Assembly: GCA_038324115.1 (NCBI GenBank)
Contig: JBBQHQ010000001.1
Location: forward strand, 5,085-69,084
Direction of reading: 5' to 3'
DNA length: 64,000 bases
Origin: Gaiellasilicea sp038324115
Lineage (GTDB): Bacteria; Actinomycetota; Thermoleophilia; Gaiellales; Gaiellaceae
Shown: one piece after another, positions 27,567 through 35,256 of the stretch
Layout: every line of letters begins with the position of its first letter
Position numbering within the stretch: position 1 is the first letter of the stretch
Notes under the pieces: model-generated
The model's database searches: none
What the model was told of the DNA's origin: nothing
What the model saw: the letters and a program-made list of their open reading frames with translations, nothing else
Made by a program: the position numbers and the translations under genes

Positions 27567-28247
27567 ATGGCAAAGGCCCGCCGCCACCCAGCAGTGGCAG
27601 GCATCGATCCGCAGGCGCTGGCCGCGTTCCAGGCCGGTATCCGCAAGCGGTACACGGACGAGGAGATCCTGACCCAGCTCGGAGAGTGTGCCGAGCGGCT
27701 CGGACGGTCTCCGACGATGCGCGAGTTCGCGGCCGACACCCAGACGACGGTGCACCCGCAGACCGTGATCGAGCACTTCGGCAGTTGGAACGCAGCGAAG
27801 CGGCAGGCGGGGCTGGTGCCCCGGCGCTTCGCGACCCGTGAGGAGCTGCTGGGCCGCCTCCGCGACCTCGGCGAGGAGCTGGGGAGGACCCCGACCGCCA
27901 AGGACCTGGACGAGCGGAAGGGCTCGATGCCGTCGAAGTCGCTGATCTGGCACACCTTCGGCTCGCTCGCCCAGGCGCTCCGCGAGGCAGGCTTCGACGT
28001 GCCGATCGGCGAGGAGCGGCTCGAGCGCGCCGTCGAGCAGGGCGTGATCGTCGCGCGCGGGCTCGGGCGGCTCCCGAAGATGGACGACTGGAAGAGCGCG
28101 CGCAAGGCGAATGCCGGCCTCCTGACCGAGTGGCAGATCTACCGGATGATCGACGTGCAGCCGGCCTGGGCCGCGTTCCAGTTCCTCGTGGCGCAGCGCC
28201 TGCGCGAGGAAGGCGCGCGGGTCTCGCCCGACGGCACCCTGACCTGA
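27567..28247 (+). CDS. homing-endonuclease-associated repeat protein (putative DNA-binding regulator)
   Basis: 226 aa. Three tandem ~55-residue repeats of the homing endonuclease-associated repeat type: TDEEILTQLGECAERLGRSP...FGSWNAAKRQAGL, TREELLGRLRDLGEELGRTP...FGSLAQALREAGF, and a more divergent third copy (GVIVARGLGRLPKMDDW). The repeats are small helical DNA-binding units; there is no HNH or other nuclease domain. It is therefore probably a stand-alone DNA-binding protein. The start is set by the promoter, which would place the transcript start on this ATG. Target unknown. Confidence 0.75.
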   Translation: MAKARRHPAVAGIDPQALAAFQAGIRKRYTDEEILTQLGECAERLGRSPTMREFAADTQTTVHPQTVIEHFGSWNAAKRQAGLVPRRFATREELLGRLRDLGEELGRTPTAKDLDERKGSMPSKSLIWHTFGSLAQALREAGFDVPIGEERLERAVEQGVIVARGLGRLPKMDDWKSARKANAGLLTEWQIYRMIDVQPAWAAFQFLVAQRLREEGARVSPDGTLT

Positions 28248-28253
28248 GCGGCG

Positions 28254-29054
28254 CTACGCGGCCGCGGCGACGACGATCGCGGCCAGCCGCTGCAGGCTGC
28301 TTGCGCCCTCGTGGGGCGAGCGGATCGAGGGGAGGATCGTCTCCTCGACGTAGGAGCGATCGGCCACGAAGCGCTCGCTCGACGCGATCCGGCCGTCCTC
28401 GACGCGGAGGAAGACACCCTCGTCAACCTCGCGCTTGCGGAGGGTAAGCCGGAGCGTGCCCTCGAGCACCTCGAGCGCCGCGCGCGTGGAGGCGAAGAAG
28501 AGCTCGTCGCGCGCGGTTCCGATCCAGAGCGGGCGGCCCACGGCGCGGGCGAGGAAGAGGGTGGCGGGGAAGCGCTCGTCGAGCCAGCTCGTGGCCATCG
28601 CGCCGTGCAGCTCCTCGAGCACCTCGACGCGGCTCTCGGCGTGCTCGGAGAGCGCGAAGATCGCCTCGGAGTCGACGGTCATGTCGGGATGCGCCCGGGT
28701 GAACCCGTAGCGCTCGAAGATCTCCTCATCGTTGACGATGATCCCGTTGTGGATCCCGACCACGGCGCCGTGGCGGATCGGGTGGTTGTTCGCCTCGATC
28801 GTGGGGTGTCCCTTGGTGTAGTCGCGAACGTGCACGAGCACCTGCGTCGCCTCGGCTGGGACGCAGACCTCGTCGAGGAGCGCGGAGGCGCCAGAGCGGC
28901 GCTTGTGGACGGTCACGCCCGAGCCGAGGCTGCAATGCGCGTACCCGACGGCGTCTGCGCCTCGCTCTGCGATCCCGGCCAGGAGCGCCTGCGCCGCCAG
29001 GGTCCTGTCGACGCTGGAGGCGGGGCTGAGGCTGTATCCGGCGATTCCACACAT
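28254..29054 (-). CDS. class II glutamine amidotransferase domain protein
   Basis: 266 aa Ntn-hydrolase, similar to the N-terminal glutaminase domain of GlmS/PurF. Cys2 (MCGIAGYS) is the expected nucleophile after Met removal; HVRDYTKGHPTIEANNHPI and GIHNGIIVNDEE are the glutamine-binding segments. There is no synthase (SIS) domain, so it is either a stand-alone glutaminase or partner of an unseen subunit. It lies divergent from the group 2 sigma factor (155 bp between starts). Substrate acceptor unknown. Confidence 0.85.
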   Translation of the reverse strand: MCGIAGYSLSPASSVDRTLAAQALLAGIAERGADAVGYAHCSLGSGVTVHKRRSGASALLDEVCVPAEATQVLVHVRDYTKGHPTIEANNHPIRHGAVVGIHNGIIVNDEEIFERYGFTRAHPDMTVDSEAIFALSEHAESRVEVLEELHGAMATSWLDERFPATLFLARAVGRPLWIGTARDELFFASTRAALEVLEGTLRLTLRKREVDEGVFLRVEDGRIASSERFVADRSYVEETILPSIRSPHEGASSLQRLAAIVVAAAA

Positions 29055-29209
29055 GTCGAAATCCTAGGAACGAAGTCGGCTGAGGGGCAGTTTCTCTCTT
29101 ACAACGTAGACGACAGGTGTTTCGACGAAGTTAGGACAGATTCGGCCGAAAGCTCGTTCCTCCTTCTGCATCCTCAAGCCCATGCCCGTGGAGGCCGATA
29201 CAGCGCGCA

Positions 29210-30172
29210 ATGGAGCACAACGCCGTCGAACCGCTCTCCGAACCCCCGTCCGAGCCACACCTGGAGCTGCTGCCTGCGCTCGACGAGCAGGAGGACGTCG
29301 CAGCCGACACGGAGGACGAGGACGACGCCGTCTCCGCGCCCGCCTTCGAGGCGACGCAGGACCCGCTCAAGCTCTACGTCCGCGCGATCGGCGACGGCCG
29401 CCTCCTGACCACGGGCGAGGAGCGCGAGCTCGCCCGGCTCAAGGACCTCGGCGACGAGGCCGCCAAGCGGAAGCTGATCGAGTCGAACCTCAGGCTCGTG
29501 ATGTCGATCACGCGCAACTACACGAAGGCGGGCGTCCCGCTGCTCGACCTGATCCAGGAGGGCAATCTCGGCCTGATCCGCGCCGTCGAGAAGTTCGACT
29601 ACACGATGGGCTTCAAGCTCTCCACCTACGCCACCTGGTGGATCCGGCAAGCGGTCAGCCGCGCGCTCGCCGAGCAGGGTCGGACGATCAGGCTGCCCGT
29701 CCACGTCGCCGACCAGGTGCGCCGCGTCACCCGCTCCCGGCGGGAGCTGGCGCAGAAGCTGAACCGCGACCCGACGCTCGACGAGATCGCGGAGGAAAGC
29801 GGCTTCGGCGCCAACCGGGTGCGCGAGCTGCTCGAGCTCGTGGAGGACTCCGTCAGCCTCGAGACCCCCGTCGGCGACGGCGAGAGCCTCTACGGAGACC
29901 TGATCCAGGACACGAAGTCGGCCGAGCCCGACGTGGAGACCGCCGACCGGCTCCGTTCGGAGGAGATCACGGCCGCGCTGAACCGGCTCAATCCGCGGAT
30001 GCGCCACGTCCTCGCGCAACGCTTCGGGCTCGAAGGGGCGACGCCGCAGACCCTCGAGGAGGTCGGCGCCGGCCTGGGGGTGACGCGCGAGCGCGTCCGC
30101 CAGCTCGAGTCGCGGGCCCTCAGGGAGCTCCGCACGGTCGCTCCTGGGCTCGAGTTCTACCTCCAGAGCTGA
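29210..30172 (+). CDS. RNA polymerase sigma factor, sigma-70 family (group 2-like)
   Basis: 320 aa with an acidic N-terminus (~45 residues) but no region 1.1. Region 1.2/2 includes DPLKLYVRAIG, NLRLVMSITRNY, the core-binding segment DLIQEGNLGLIRAVEKFDY and the -10 recognition helix FSTYATWWIRQAV in slightly changed form (FKLSTYATWWIRQAVSRAL). Region 3 follows, then region 4 with TLEEVGAGLGVTRERVRQLESRALRELR. It is very close in regions 2.4 and 4.2 to the RpoD encoded at 30.9-32.0 kb, so promoter specificity should overlap. Probably a stationary-phase or stress primary-like sigma; regulon unknown. Confidence 0.92.
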   Translation: MEHNAVEPLSEPPSEPHLELLPALDEQEDVAADTEDEDDAVSAPAFEATQDPLKLYVRAIGDGRLLTTGEERELARLKDLGDEAAKRKLIESNLRLVMSITRNYTKAGVPLLDLIQEGNLGLIRAVEKFDYTMGFKLSTYATWWIRQAVSRALAEQGRTIRLPVHVADQVRRVTRSRRELAQKLNRDPTLDEIAEESGFGANRVRELLELVEDSVSLETPVGDGESLYGDLIQDTKSAEPDVETADRLRSEEITAALNRLNPRMRHVLAQRFGLEGATPQTLEEVGAGLGVTRERVRQLESRALRELRTVAPGLEFYLQS

Positions 30173-30175
30173 CGC

Positions 30176-30181
30176 TACGCT
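30176..30181 (+). promoter_or_regulatory. putative -10 element of a leaderless CpsB-type gene transcript
   Basis: TACGCT, then 7 nt, then the ATG at 30189, in the 16-bp gap after the sigma factor stop. Suggests an internal promoter in addition to read-through. Confidence 0.35.
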
Positions 30182-30188
30182 GGACGGG

Positions 30189-30902
30189 ATGACCCGTCCT
30201 GCCTTCGTCGACTGCCATTCTCACGTCTGCCCCTCGGGTGACGACGGGGCTCAGTCGCTCGAGGAGGCCGTCGTCCTCTGCCGGGACGCCGCCCGGTCCG
30301 GGACGGGGCTGCTCTTCGCGACGCCGCACGTGTGGCCGCACCTCGGCCTCTCGTCGGAGCGCGAGGCTGCGGTCCGGGAGACTTTCGTGCGGCTGAGGCG
30401 GTACGTCGAGCTGGAGCTCCGGCTCGGCTTCGAGCTGACCCCGCATGCGCGCCTGCTCGACGAGGATCCGCACCGCTACGCGCTCGAAGGCACCGACCGG
30501 ATCCTGATCGAGGTGCCGTTCGTCGGCGGCTGGGAGACGCTGCTCGCGGTCGCCGGCCACGCGGAGGCCGCAGGCCTGACGCCCGTGATCGCTCACCCGG
30601 AGCGGGCCGAGGAGGTTCTGACCCGGCCGGAGCTCGCGGACGAGCTCGCGGAGCGAGGCTGGCTCCTGCAGGTGAACGGCTCATCGCTCCTCGGACGGCA
30701 CGGCCTGGGCTCGCAGGAGCTCGGCTGGGCGCTGCTGGAGCACGGCACGGCGTCCCTGGTCGCCTCGGACGGTCATCGTCAGGCGCGGCCGGTCACGCTC
30801 GACGCCGCGTACGACGTCGCGTTCAAGCGCTTCGGCGTCGACGCGAACGGGTTCTTCGACGGCTCGGCGCTCGGCGTCGCTGCCGCGCGCGCCGCAGCCT
30901 GA
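30189..30902 (+). CDS. CpsB/CapC-type PHP-domain phosphatase
   Basis: 237 aa PHP-fold metallohydrolase, the family of manganese-dependent protein-tyrosine phosphatases CpsB/YwqE that control capsule or exopolysaccharide polymerisation. Metal ligands visible: DCHSHVCPSGDDGAQS at the N-terminus, ATPHVWPH, IEVPFVGGWE, AHPERAEE and SDGHRQARP. No tyrosine-kinase (CpsD) gene is visible nearby, so the substrate is uncertain. It is converging on rpoD with 1 bp between the stops. Confidence 0.85.
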   Translation: MTRPAFVDCHSHVCPSGDDGAQSLEEAVVLCRDAARSGTGLLFATPHVWPHLGLSSEREAAVRETFVRLRRYVELELRLGFELTPHARLLDEDPHRYALEGTDRILIEVPFVGGWETLLAVAGHAEAAGLTPVIAHPERAEEVLTRPELADELAERGWLLQVNGSSLLGRHGLGSQELGWALLEHGTASLVASDGHRQARPVTLDAAYDVAFKRFGVDANGFFDGSALGVAAARAAA

Positions 30903-30903
30903 G

Positions 30904-31974
30904 CTAGCGGCCGATCGACTCCATCTCGCGGAGCGTCGAGAGACGCTTGAGCGAGTCGATCTCGATCTGGCGGACGCGCTCCCGGGTCAGGCCGAGGCGG
31001 CGGCCGATCTCCTCGAGCGTCTTCGGCTCCGCGTCAGTGAGGCCGTAGCGGAGGACGACGACCTGGCGCTCGCGCTCCGAGAGCGCCTCGAGCGCGCCCC
31101 GGAGTGCCTGGCTGCGGAGGGAGATCTCCACCTCTTCCTCGGGTAGGGGCCCGTCCCCCGCCACGAAGTCGCCGAAGACGGCGTCCTCAGTCTCGCCGAC
31201 GGGCTGGTCGAGGCTCGTGGAGGCGCGCGCCGCAGACCTCACCTCGATCGCCTGCTGGAGTGGGAGGGAGGCCTCCTCGGCGATCTCCTCGAGCGTGGGC
31301 TCGCGCCCGAGCTGCGTCCAGAGCGTGCGCTCGGCGCGATTCATCTTCTGCAGCCGCTCGACGATGTGGACGGGCCTCCGAATCGTGCGCGCCTTGTCGG
31401 CGAGCGCGCGGGCGACGGCCTGCCGGATCCACCAGGTGGCGTAGGTGGAGAACTTGAAGCCCCGGCGCCAGTCGAACTTCTCGACGGCACGGATCAGGCC
31501 GAGCGTGCCTTCCTGGATCAGGTCGAGGAAGGGGAGGCCCTGGTTGCGGTAGTTATTGGCGATCGAGACGACGAGGCGCAGGTTGGACTGGATCATCCGC
31601 TGCTTCGCGAGCGCGTCGCCGGCCTCGATCTTCTTGGCGAGCTCGACCTCCTGGGCGGCTGTGAGGAGCTGGTGGCGACCGGCTTCGCGGAGGAAGAGCT
31701 GGAGCGAGTCGGTCGTCATCTCCTGAACGGCGGCGACGGCCGGCGGGGGCGCGGGCTCCTCGGCCTTGGCCTCCGGCGCGCCTTCGGCGACGACGTCGAT
31801 CCCGCGCTGTTCGAGCTCGCGGATGAACGCGTCCTGCTCGAGCTCGTTCAGCTCATGCTGCTCGACGATCTCCGCGACCTCGGTCGCCTTCAGCGATCCG
31901 GCCTGCTCGGAGGTCTCGAGCAGCTGCCGAATCTCCTCGTGCGACAGGAGATGTTCGATGTCGACGGTCGTCAT
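30904..31974 (-). CDS. rpoD: primary RNA polymerase sigma factor RpoD/SigA
   Basis: 356 aa. Residues 1-65 form a region 1.1-like acidic helical domain, followed by an Ala/Pro linker. Region 1.2/2: TTDSLQLFLREAGRHQLLT, NLRLVVSIANNYRNQGLPFLDLIQEG, FKFSTYATWWIRQAV. Region 3 follows, then region 4: EALSERERQVVVLRYGL and TLEEIGRRLGLTRERVRQIE. Presence of region 1.1 and consensus regions make this the housekeeping factor. Start is ATG 31974; the open frame extends upstream but without conserved sequence. Confidence 0.94.
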   Translation of the reverse strand: MTTVDIEHLLSHEEIRQLLETSEQAGSLKATEVAEIVEQHELNELEQDAFIRELEQRGIDVVAEGAPEAKAEEPAPPPAVAAVQEMTTDSLQLFLREAGRHQLLTAAQEVELAKKIEAGDALAKQRMIQSNLRLVVSIANNYRNQGLPFLDLIQEGTLGLIRAVEKFDWRRGFKFSTYATWWIRQAVARALADKARTIRRPVHIVERLQKMNRAERTLWTQLGREPTLEEIAEEASLPLQQAIEVRSAARASTSLDQPVGETEDAVFGDFVAGDGPLPEEEVEISLRSQALRGALEALSERERQVVVLRYGLTDAEPKTLEEIGRRLGLTRERVRQIEIDSLKRLSTLREMESIGR

Positions 31975-32056
31975 AGGGAAGGAGGCGTCAAGCGTGCCCA
32001 GCACCTTGTACCTGCACCCTCTGCCCTTCAAACGCCGATGTCCAGGCTCGCGCACG

Positions 32057-32075
32057 ATAACCGGTGTTATGTCAA
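32057..32075 (-). promoter_or_regulatory. TTGACA box next to an ATAAC/GTTAT palindrome, rpoD upstream region
   Basis: On the minus strand TTGACA is followed by a perfect 5-bp inverted repeat with 4-nt spacer (ATAAC ACCG GTTAT, sharing one base with the box). It lies ~85 bp upstream of the rpoD start. Operator role is inference. Confidence 0.35.
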
Positions 32076-32150
32076 GTAGAAGGAGATGATCTCGGCGATC
32101 GCCTCTACCCCGCAATGTGAGCCGCCGTGAGCGAGCGGGCTCCGGAGGAG

Positions 32151-32207
32151 CCCCTTTAGGGGTCTTCGCGAACGAACAGGAGCCCCGCGAGGGGCTCCTG
32201 TTCGTTC
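32151..32207 (-). repeat. composite hairpin element, copy E1
   Basis: On the minus strand: a perfect 17-bp stem with 4-nt loop (32170-32207), followed by GCGAAGACCCCTAAAGGGG, whose CCCC-TAAA-GGGG can form a second small hairpin. The same tail follows different 14-bp hairpins at 47.6 kb and 59.5 kb. Either a dispersed short palindromic repeat or a conserved terminator design. Here it is upstream of rpoD with no minus-strand gene in front of it. Confidence 0.7.
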
Positions 32208-32438
32208 TGCAAAAAATTCAGGAAGCCGGTGGCGCTTTTGTCCACCGTGCCCGCTGACTTTCCGCTTTCGCGTACGGCCCTCGAGCTCGGCTTCGACCTA
32301 CTCGCGCTCCGTGCTCCCTGCACCCCCGAAGCTAGTCGGGCCGGCGGCGTCGTACAAGGCCTCCGACGGGCGAAGTGCGCAAATTGCGCGAAGTTCTTCG
32401 TGGGGTCGGTTCTGGCCTCCCCGCACCGTCTTCCGGGG

Positions 32439-32444
32439 TACGAT
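32439..32444 (+). promoter_or_regulatory. putative -10 element of a leaderless small membrane protein gene
   Basis: TACGAT, 7 nt, then the GTG at 32452. Same arrangement as at 4238. Confidence 0.4.
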
Positions 32445-32451
32445 CCGCGCC

Positions 32452-32655
32452 GTGCACCTTCGCGCCCCCAGCATCGACCAGGGCGTCCAGGCAGGCCTCT
32501 GGGCGGTCTTCTTCTTCCTGTTCCTCTGGGTGGGGATGCTCGCGATCGGGATCTCCGGCGCGACGGCCTTCATCCTGGCCTTGGTGGCCGCGGGAGCGAT
32601 CTTTCTCTTCGTGCGCGTGCGCGGGGACGATCGTCCCCGCGACGAGAGCTCCTAG
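32452..32655 (+). CDS. small two-helix membrane protein, unknown function
   Basis: 67 aa with two hydrophobic segments (about residues 14-33 and 36-54) and a charged C-terminus (RVRGDDRPRDESS). I do not recognise the family. The GTG start follows a TACGAT -10 by 7 nt, which supports a leaderless start here rather than the longer open frame upstream. Its stop overlaps that of the convergent gene on the minus strand. Confidence 0.6.
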   Translation: MHLRAPSIDQGVQAGLWAVFFFLFLWVGMLAIGISGATAFILALVAAGAIFLFVRVRGDDRPRDESS

Positions 32656-32843
32656 ACCGGCGCCCGGTTCGAGCAGAGCGCGAGCAGGAGCTTGCGGGCG
32701 AGCTCGCTGCCGACGAGCGCTTCGAGCCGCAGCTTGGCTGCGGGCCGATCACGGTCGACGTCGAGCGCGGAGCAATGCGCAAGAAGGAGATCGGAAGCTC
32801 CCGGCTTCCGGCTGTTGACGGCGGCGGCATCCATCTCGATCAC
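32652..32843 (-). CDS. small hypothetical protein
   Basis: 63 aa, Ala/Leu/Asp-rich and helical (AKLRLEALVGSELARKLLLALC). Amino-acid composition looks like a real protein rather than antisense shadow: balanced charge, few Arg/Ser/Pro runs. Starts at ATG 32843, or the internal ATG three codons later. Convergent with the small membrane protein, sharing 4 bp. No function assignable. Confidence 0.45.
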   Translation of the reverse strand: MIEMDAAAVNSRKPGASDLLLAHCSALDVDRDRPAAKLRLEALVGSELARKLLLALCSNRAPV

Positions 32844-32892
32844 TATCGCCGCTCCGGCCTCGCCGAAAGATCCCTGGCGCGAGGGAATAAGT

Positions 32893-33501
32893 TCAGCGCG
32901 GGTCGCGTTCGCTCTCGGCCGGCGGGTTCGGCTCGTCGTCGCCCCACTCGTCGACCGGCTCGGCCGGCTCGACGGGCTCGGCCGGCGCGATCGGCTCGAC
33001 GACCGGCGGTGGGTCGGCGGCGACCGGGACGGCGACCGGCTCGGGGACGTCGCGCTCCACCGGCGGCGTCGCCGCGACCGTCTGCCGGCGCGGGCCGGCG
33101 GTGTCGAAGGTGAGGCCGAGGATCAGCCCGATCCCGAAGGCGAGCGCGCCGAGCACCTCCCCCAGGTCGCCGACGGCGCCGTCGATTCCGAGGTCGCGCG
33201 ACCAGTTGGAGGTGTTGAAGAACTGCGCAGGCTGGCGCGCGAGCAGCACCCAGCCGCCCGTGAGGAGCGCCGGGAGGAACGCGAGGACGAAGACGCCGGT
33301 CGTCAGACGGGGCCACCCCCACTTCGTCCAGCCGCCGAGGATCTGCGAAAGCGCCATCGTCACGCCGGCGGCCGCGATCAGCCCGTAGGTCGCCCAGTAG
33401 CCGCCCGCGGTGTCGGAGCCCATCTGGGTCGCGAGCCAGATCAGGAAGCCGGCGATGCCTGCGCCGATCAGTGTGGAGATTCCTCGAGTGATGCCGATCA
33501 T
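32893..33501 (-). CDS. integral membrane protein with Pro/Glu-rich tail, unknown function
   Basis: 202 aa. Four hydrophobic segments (about residues 7-25, 36-56, 66-87, 107-130) are followed by a ~70-residue cytoplasmic or external tail rich in Pro, Glu, Val and Ala (repeated EPV and EPA triplets). The amphipathic loop WTKWGWPRLTTG lies between helices. No family recognised. It is 23 bp downstream of apt in the same direction and may be read from the apt transcript. Confidence 0.7.
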   Translation of the reverse strand: MIGITRGISTLIGAGIAGFLIWLATQMGSDTAGGYWATYGLIAAAGVTMALSQILGGWTKWGWPRLTTGVFVLAFLPALLTGGWVLLARQPAQFFNTSNWSRDLGIDGAVGDLGEVLGALAFGIGLILGLTFDTAGPRRQTVAATPPVERDVPEPVAVPVAADPPPVVEPIAPAEPVEPAEPVDEWGDDEPNPPAESERDPR

Positions 33502-33524
33502 GGTCGAGCCTCCGTTCGCGGGGG

Positions 33525-34058
33525 TCAGTAGGAGATCAGCGAGTCGACCGCGTAGCCGTCGAGCTTCTCACGGCCGTTCAGGAACGCCAGCTCGATCACG
33601 AAGAGGAGCCCGACGACGGTGCCCCCCATTTGCTCGACGAGATCGATCTTCGCCTTCGCGGTCCCGCCGGTCGCGAGCAGGTCGTCGTGCACGATCACCC
33701 GCGCGCCCGGCCGGATCGCGTCGGAGTGCACCTGCAGGCTGTCGGTGCCGTATTCGAGGTCGTAGGTCGCCTCCACCGTCTCCCAGGGGAGCTTGCCCGG
33801 CTTGCGGGCGGTGACGAAGCCGCAGCCGAGCTCATAGGCGAGCGCGCTGCCGAAGATGAATCCGCGCGCCTCCGCGCCCAGGATCAGGTCCGGCTCGAGC
33901 GGGCGGGCCTTCTCGACGAGCTGGTCGATCGCGGCGCGGAAGTAGACCGGGTCGGCGACGAGCGGCATGATGTCCTTGAAGACGATCCCCTCCTTGGGGA
34001 AGTCGGGGACGTCGCGGATGCGGTCGCGCAGGTCGAGAGTGGCGGGGTTCGAGCTCAT
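33525..34058 (-). CDS. apt: adenine phosphoribosyltransferase
   Basis: Purine salvage: adenine plus PRPP to AMP; 177 aa, normal length. N-terminal DFPKEGIVFKDIMPLVADP, then GAEARGFIFGSALAYELGCGFVTARKPGKLPW, and the PRPP loop VIVHDDLLATGGTAKA. Start placed at ATG 34058 (SSNPATLDLRDRI); an upstream in-frame ATG adds 14 residues of no similarity and overlaps the preceding gene. Follows the FtsR-like gene by 13 bp. Confidence 0.96.
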   Translation of the reverse strand: MSSNPATLDLRDRIRDVPDFPKEGIVFKDIMPLVADPVYFRAAIDQLVEKARPLEPDLILGAEARGFIFGSALAYELGCGFVTARKPGKLPWETVEATYDLEYGTDSLQVHSDAIRPGARVIVHDDLLATGGTAKAKIDLVEQMGGTVVGLLFVIELAFLNGREKLDGYAVDSLISY

Positions 34059-34071
34059 GGCGTCTCGCACC

Positions 34072-34779
34072 TTACCGCTCGGCGAAGGCACGCAGCTCAC
34101 GCCAGAACAGGAGCCGCGAGAGCTCCTGGGAGGCGCCCGCGAGCGCCTCGAGGTCGTCGAGCCCGCTCTTGCGCCGCTCGGGGTTGCGTGAGCGGAGGGC
34201 CGGCGCGACGAGCTGCTCGAGCAGGCCCGCCTCCCGGCCGGCGGAGTTCCGGAAGGTGCGGAGGTGCCGGGCGTCGATCCCGTAGTGGGCGAGGCGGCCG
34301 CAGGCGGCGGCGATCTCGGCGTCGCTCTCCCGGTAGAGCCGCTCCCCGGCCTCGACGCGCGGTTGGAGCAGGCCGAACTCCTCGAGCGCGCGCGCGAGCT
34401 CGGCGTCGATCCCGGCCCGGTCGCAGAGCTCGGCGAGATCGAGCTCGCCCTCCCGCTCGCCGAGGGCGGCGGGGCGCCGCCGCTTGCGATCGGCGCCGGA
34501 GCAGCCGGCCGCGAGCTCCTGGCGGATCACGCGGAGCGGCAGGAACTCGTCGCGCTGCAGGCGCAGGATCGTCTCCAGGCGCTCGACGTCCTCCTCGCTG
34601 AAGAGGCGATAGCCGCCGCGCGTGCGCTTCGGGGTCAGCAGGCCCTGGTCCTCGAGGTAGCGGATCTTGGAGATCGAGATGTCCTCGAACTCGGGCTGGA
34701 GGCGCGCGCAGACGGCGCCGATCGTGTGCAGCCGTTCGCTCGAGACCGCTTCCGGACGGTCGGGCGCGGTCGTGCTCAC
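34072..34779 (-). CDS. MerR-family regulator, FtsR-like
   Basis: 235 aa. N-terminal MerR helix-turn-helix with wing (HTIGAVCARLQPEF, SKIRYLEDQGLLTPKRTRGGYRLFSEEDVERLETILRLQ). The helical C-terminal part matches the size of actinobacterial FtsR (Rv1828 type), known in corynebacteria to activate ftsZ. The gene directly follows the GarA-like FHA gene with a 4-bp overlap, the same order as Rv1827-Rv1828. Role in division here is inference from that synteny. Confidence 0.85.
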   Translation of the reverse strand: MSTTAPDRPEAVSSERLHTIGAVCARLQPEFEDISISKIRYLEDQGLLTPKRTRGGYRLFSEEDVERLETILRLQRDEFLPLRVIRQELAAGCSGADRKRRRPAALGEREGELDLAELCDRAGIDAELARALEEFGLLQPRVEAGERLYRESDAEIAAACGRLAHYGIDARHLRTFRNSAGREAGLLEQLVAPALRSRNPERRKSGLDDLEALAGASQELSRLLFWRELRAFAER

Positions 34780-35252
34780 GAGCGCCCCCGCAGGAATGTC
34801 AGCCGGTACTTCCCGATCTGGACCTCGTCGTCGTCCTGCAGCTCGACCGAATCGCCCTCGATCCGCTGCTTGTTCACGAAGGTGCCGTTGAGGCTGCCGA
34901 GGTCGTGGATCCGGTAGCGCTCGCCGTCACGGGTCAGCTCTGCGTGCGTGCGCGAGACGGTGACGTCGTCGAGGAAGACGTCGCAGTCGGGCGAGCGTCC
35001 GATCAGCGTCTTCTCGCCGTCAGGGAAGAAGCTCTCCCCCGCCCTGCCGCCGCCGGAGCGGACGACGAGCGCCGGCCCCTTGACCGCGGGGTCGCTCAGG
35101 ACGGCGGAAGCGTCCTCCGCGACCTCCTCGGGCGTGAAGGTCATCGTCTGCTCGCCGCTCTCCTCCTTGTTCAGGGTGGCGCCGCACTTCGAGCAGAAAT
35201 TGGAGGCGACGGGATTCTGGAAGCCGCACTCCGGGCAATAGACGTGGCTCAC
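34776..35252 (-). CDS. FHA-domain protein, GarA/OdhI-like, with N-terminal zinc ribbon
   Basis: 158 aa. Residues 1-27 form a zinc ribbon (YCPECG and FCSKCG). A Thr-containing segment (GEQTMTFTPEE) stands where GarA has its phosphorylated ETTSVFR motif. The FHA domain (about 60-155) has LIGRSPDCDVFLDDVTVSRTHAEL and DLGSLNGTFVN, nearly identical to the GarA core. In mycobacteria and corynebacteria this protein is a Ser/Thr-kinase-controlled switch of 2-oxoglutarate metabolism. The added zinc ribbon is not in those homologues. Overlaps the FtsR-like gene start. Confidence 0.88.
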   Translation of the reverse strand: MSHVYCPECGFQNPVASNFCSKCGATLNKEESGEQTMTFTPEEVAEDASAVLSDPAVKGPALVVRSGGGRAGESFFPDGEKTLIGRSPDCDVFLDDVTVSRTHAELTRDGERYRIHDLGSLNGTFVNKQRIEGDSVELQDDDEVQIGKYRLTFLRGRS

Positions 35253-35256
35253 AGGC

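Larger units (their letters stand above)
31975..32451. other. gene-free region upstream of rpoD
   Basis: 477 bp without a convincing gene. On the minus strand it carries a TTGACA box (32070-32075) abutting an ATAAC-CGGT-GTTAT inverted repeat (32057-32070), both good candidates for rpoD control. Copy E1 of the composite hairpin element lies at 32151-32207. The remaining 32210-32435 stretch shows nothing recognisable; frames there have the look of shadow sequence. Confidence 0.6.

Noticed and set aside
32210..32435. Small structured RNA (SRP, 6S or tRNA-like) in the gap right of rpoD
   Set aside because: Compared by eye with the conserved SRP loop and tRNA T-arm; no match.
32298..32573. 91-codon minus-strand frame opposite the small membrane protein
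   Set aside because: Composition is shadow-like, and it overlaps the plus-strand gene that has a promoter and plausible membrane helices.
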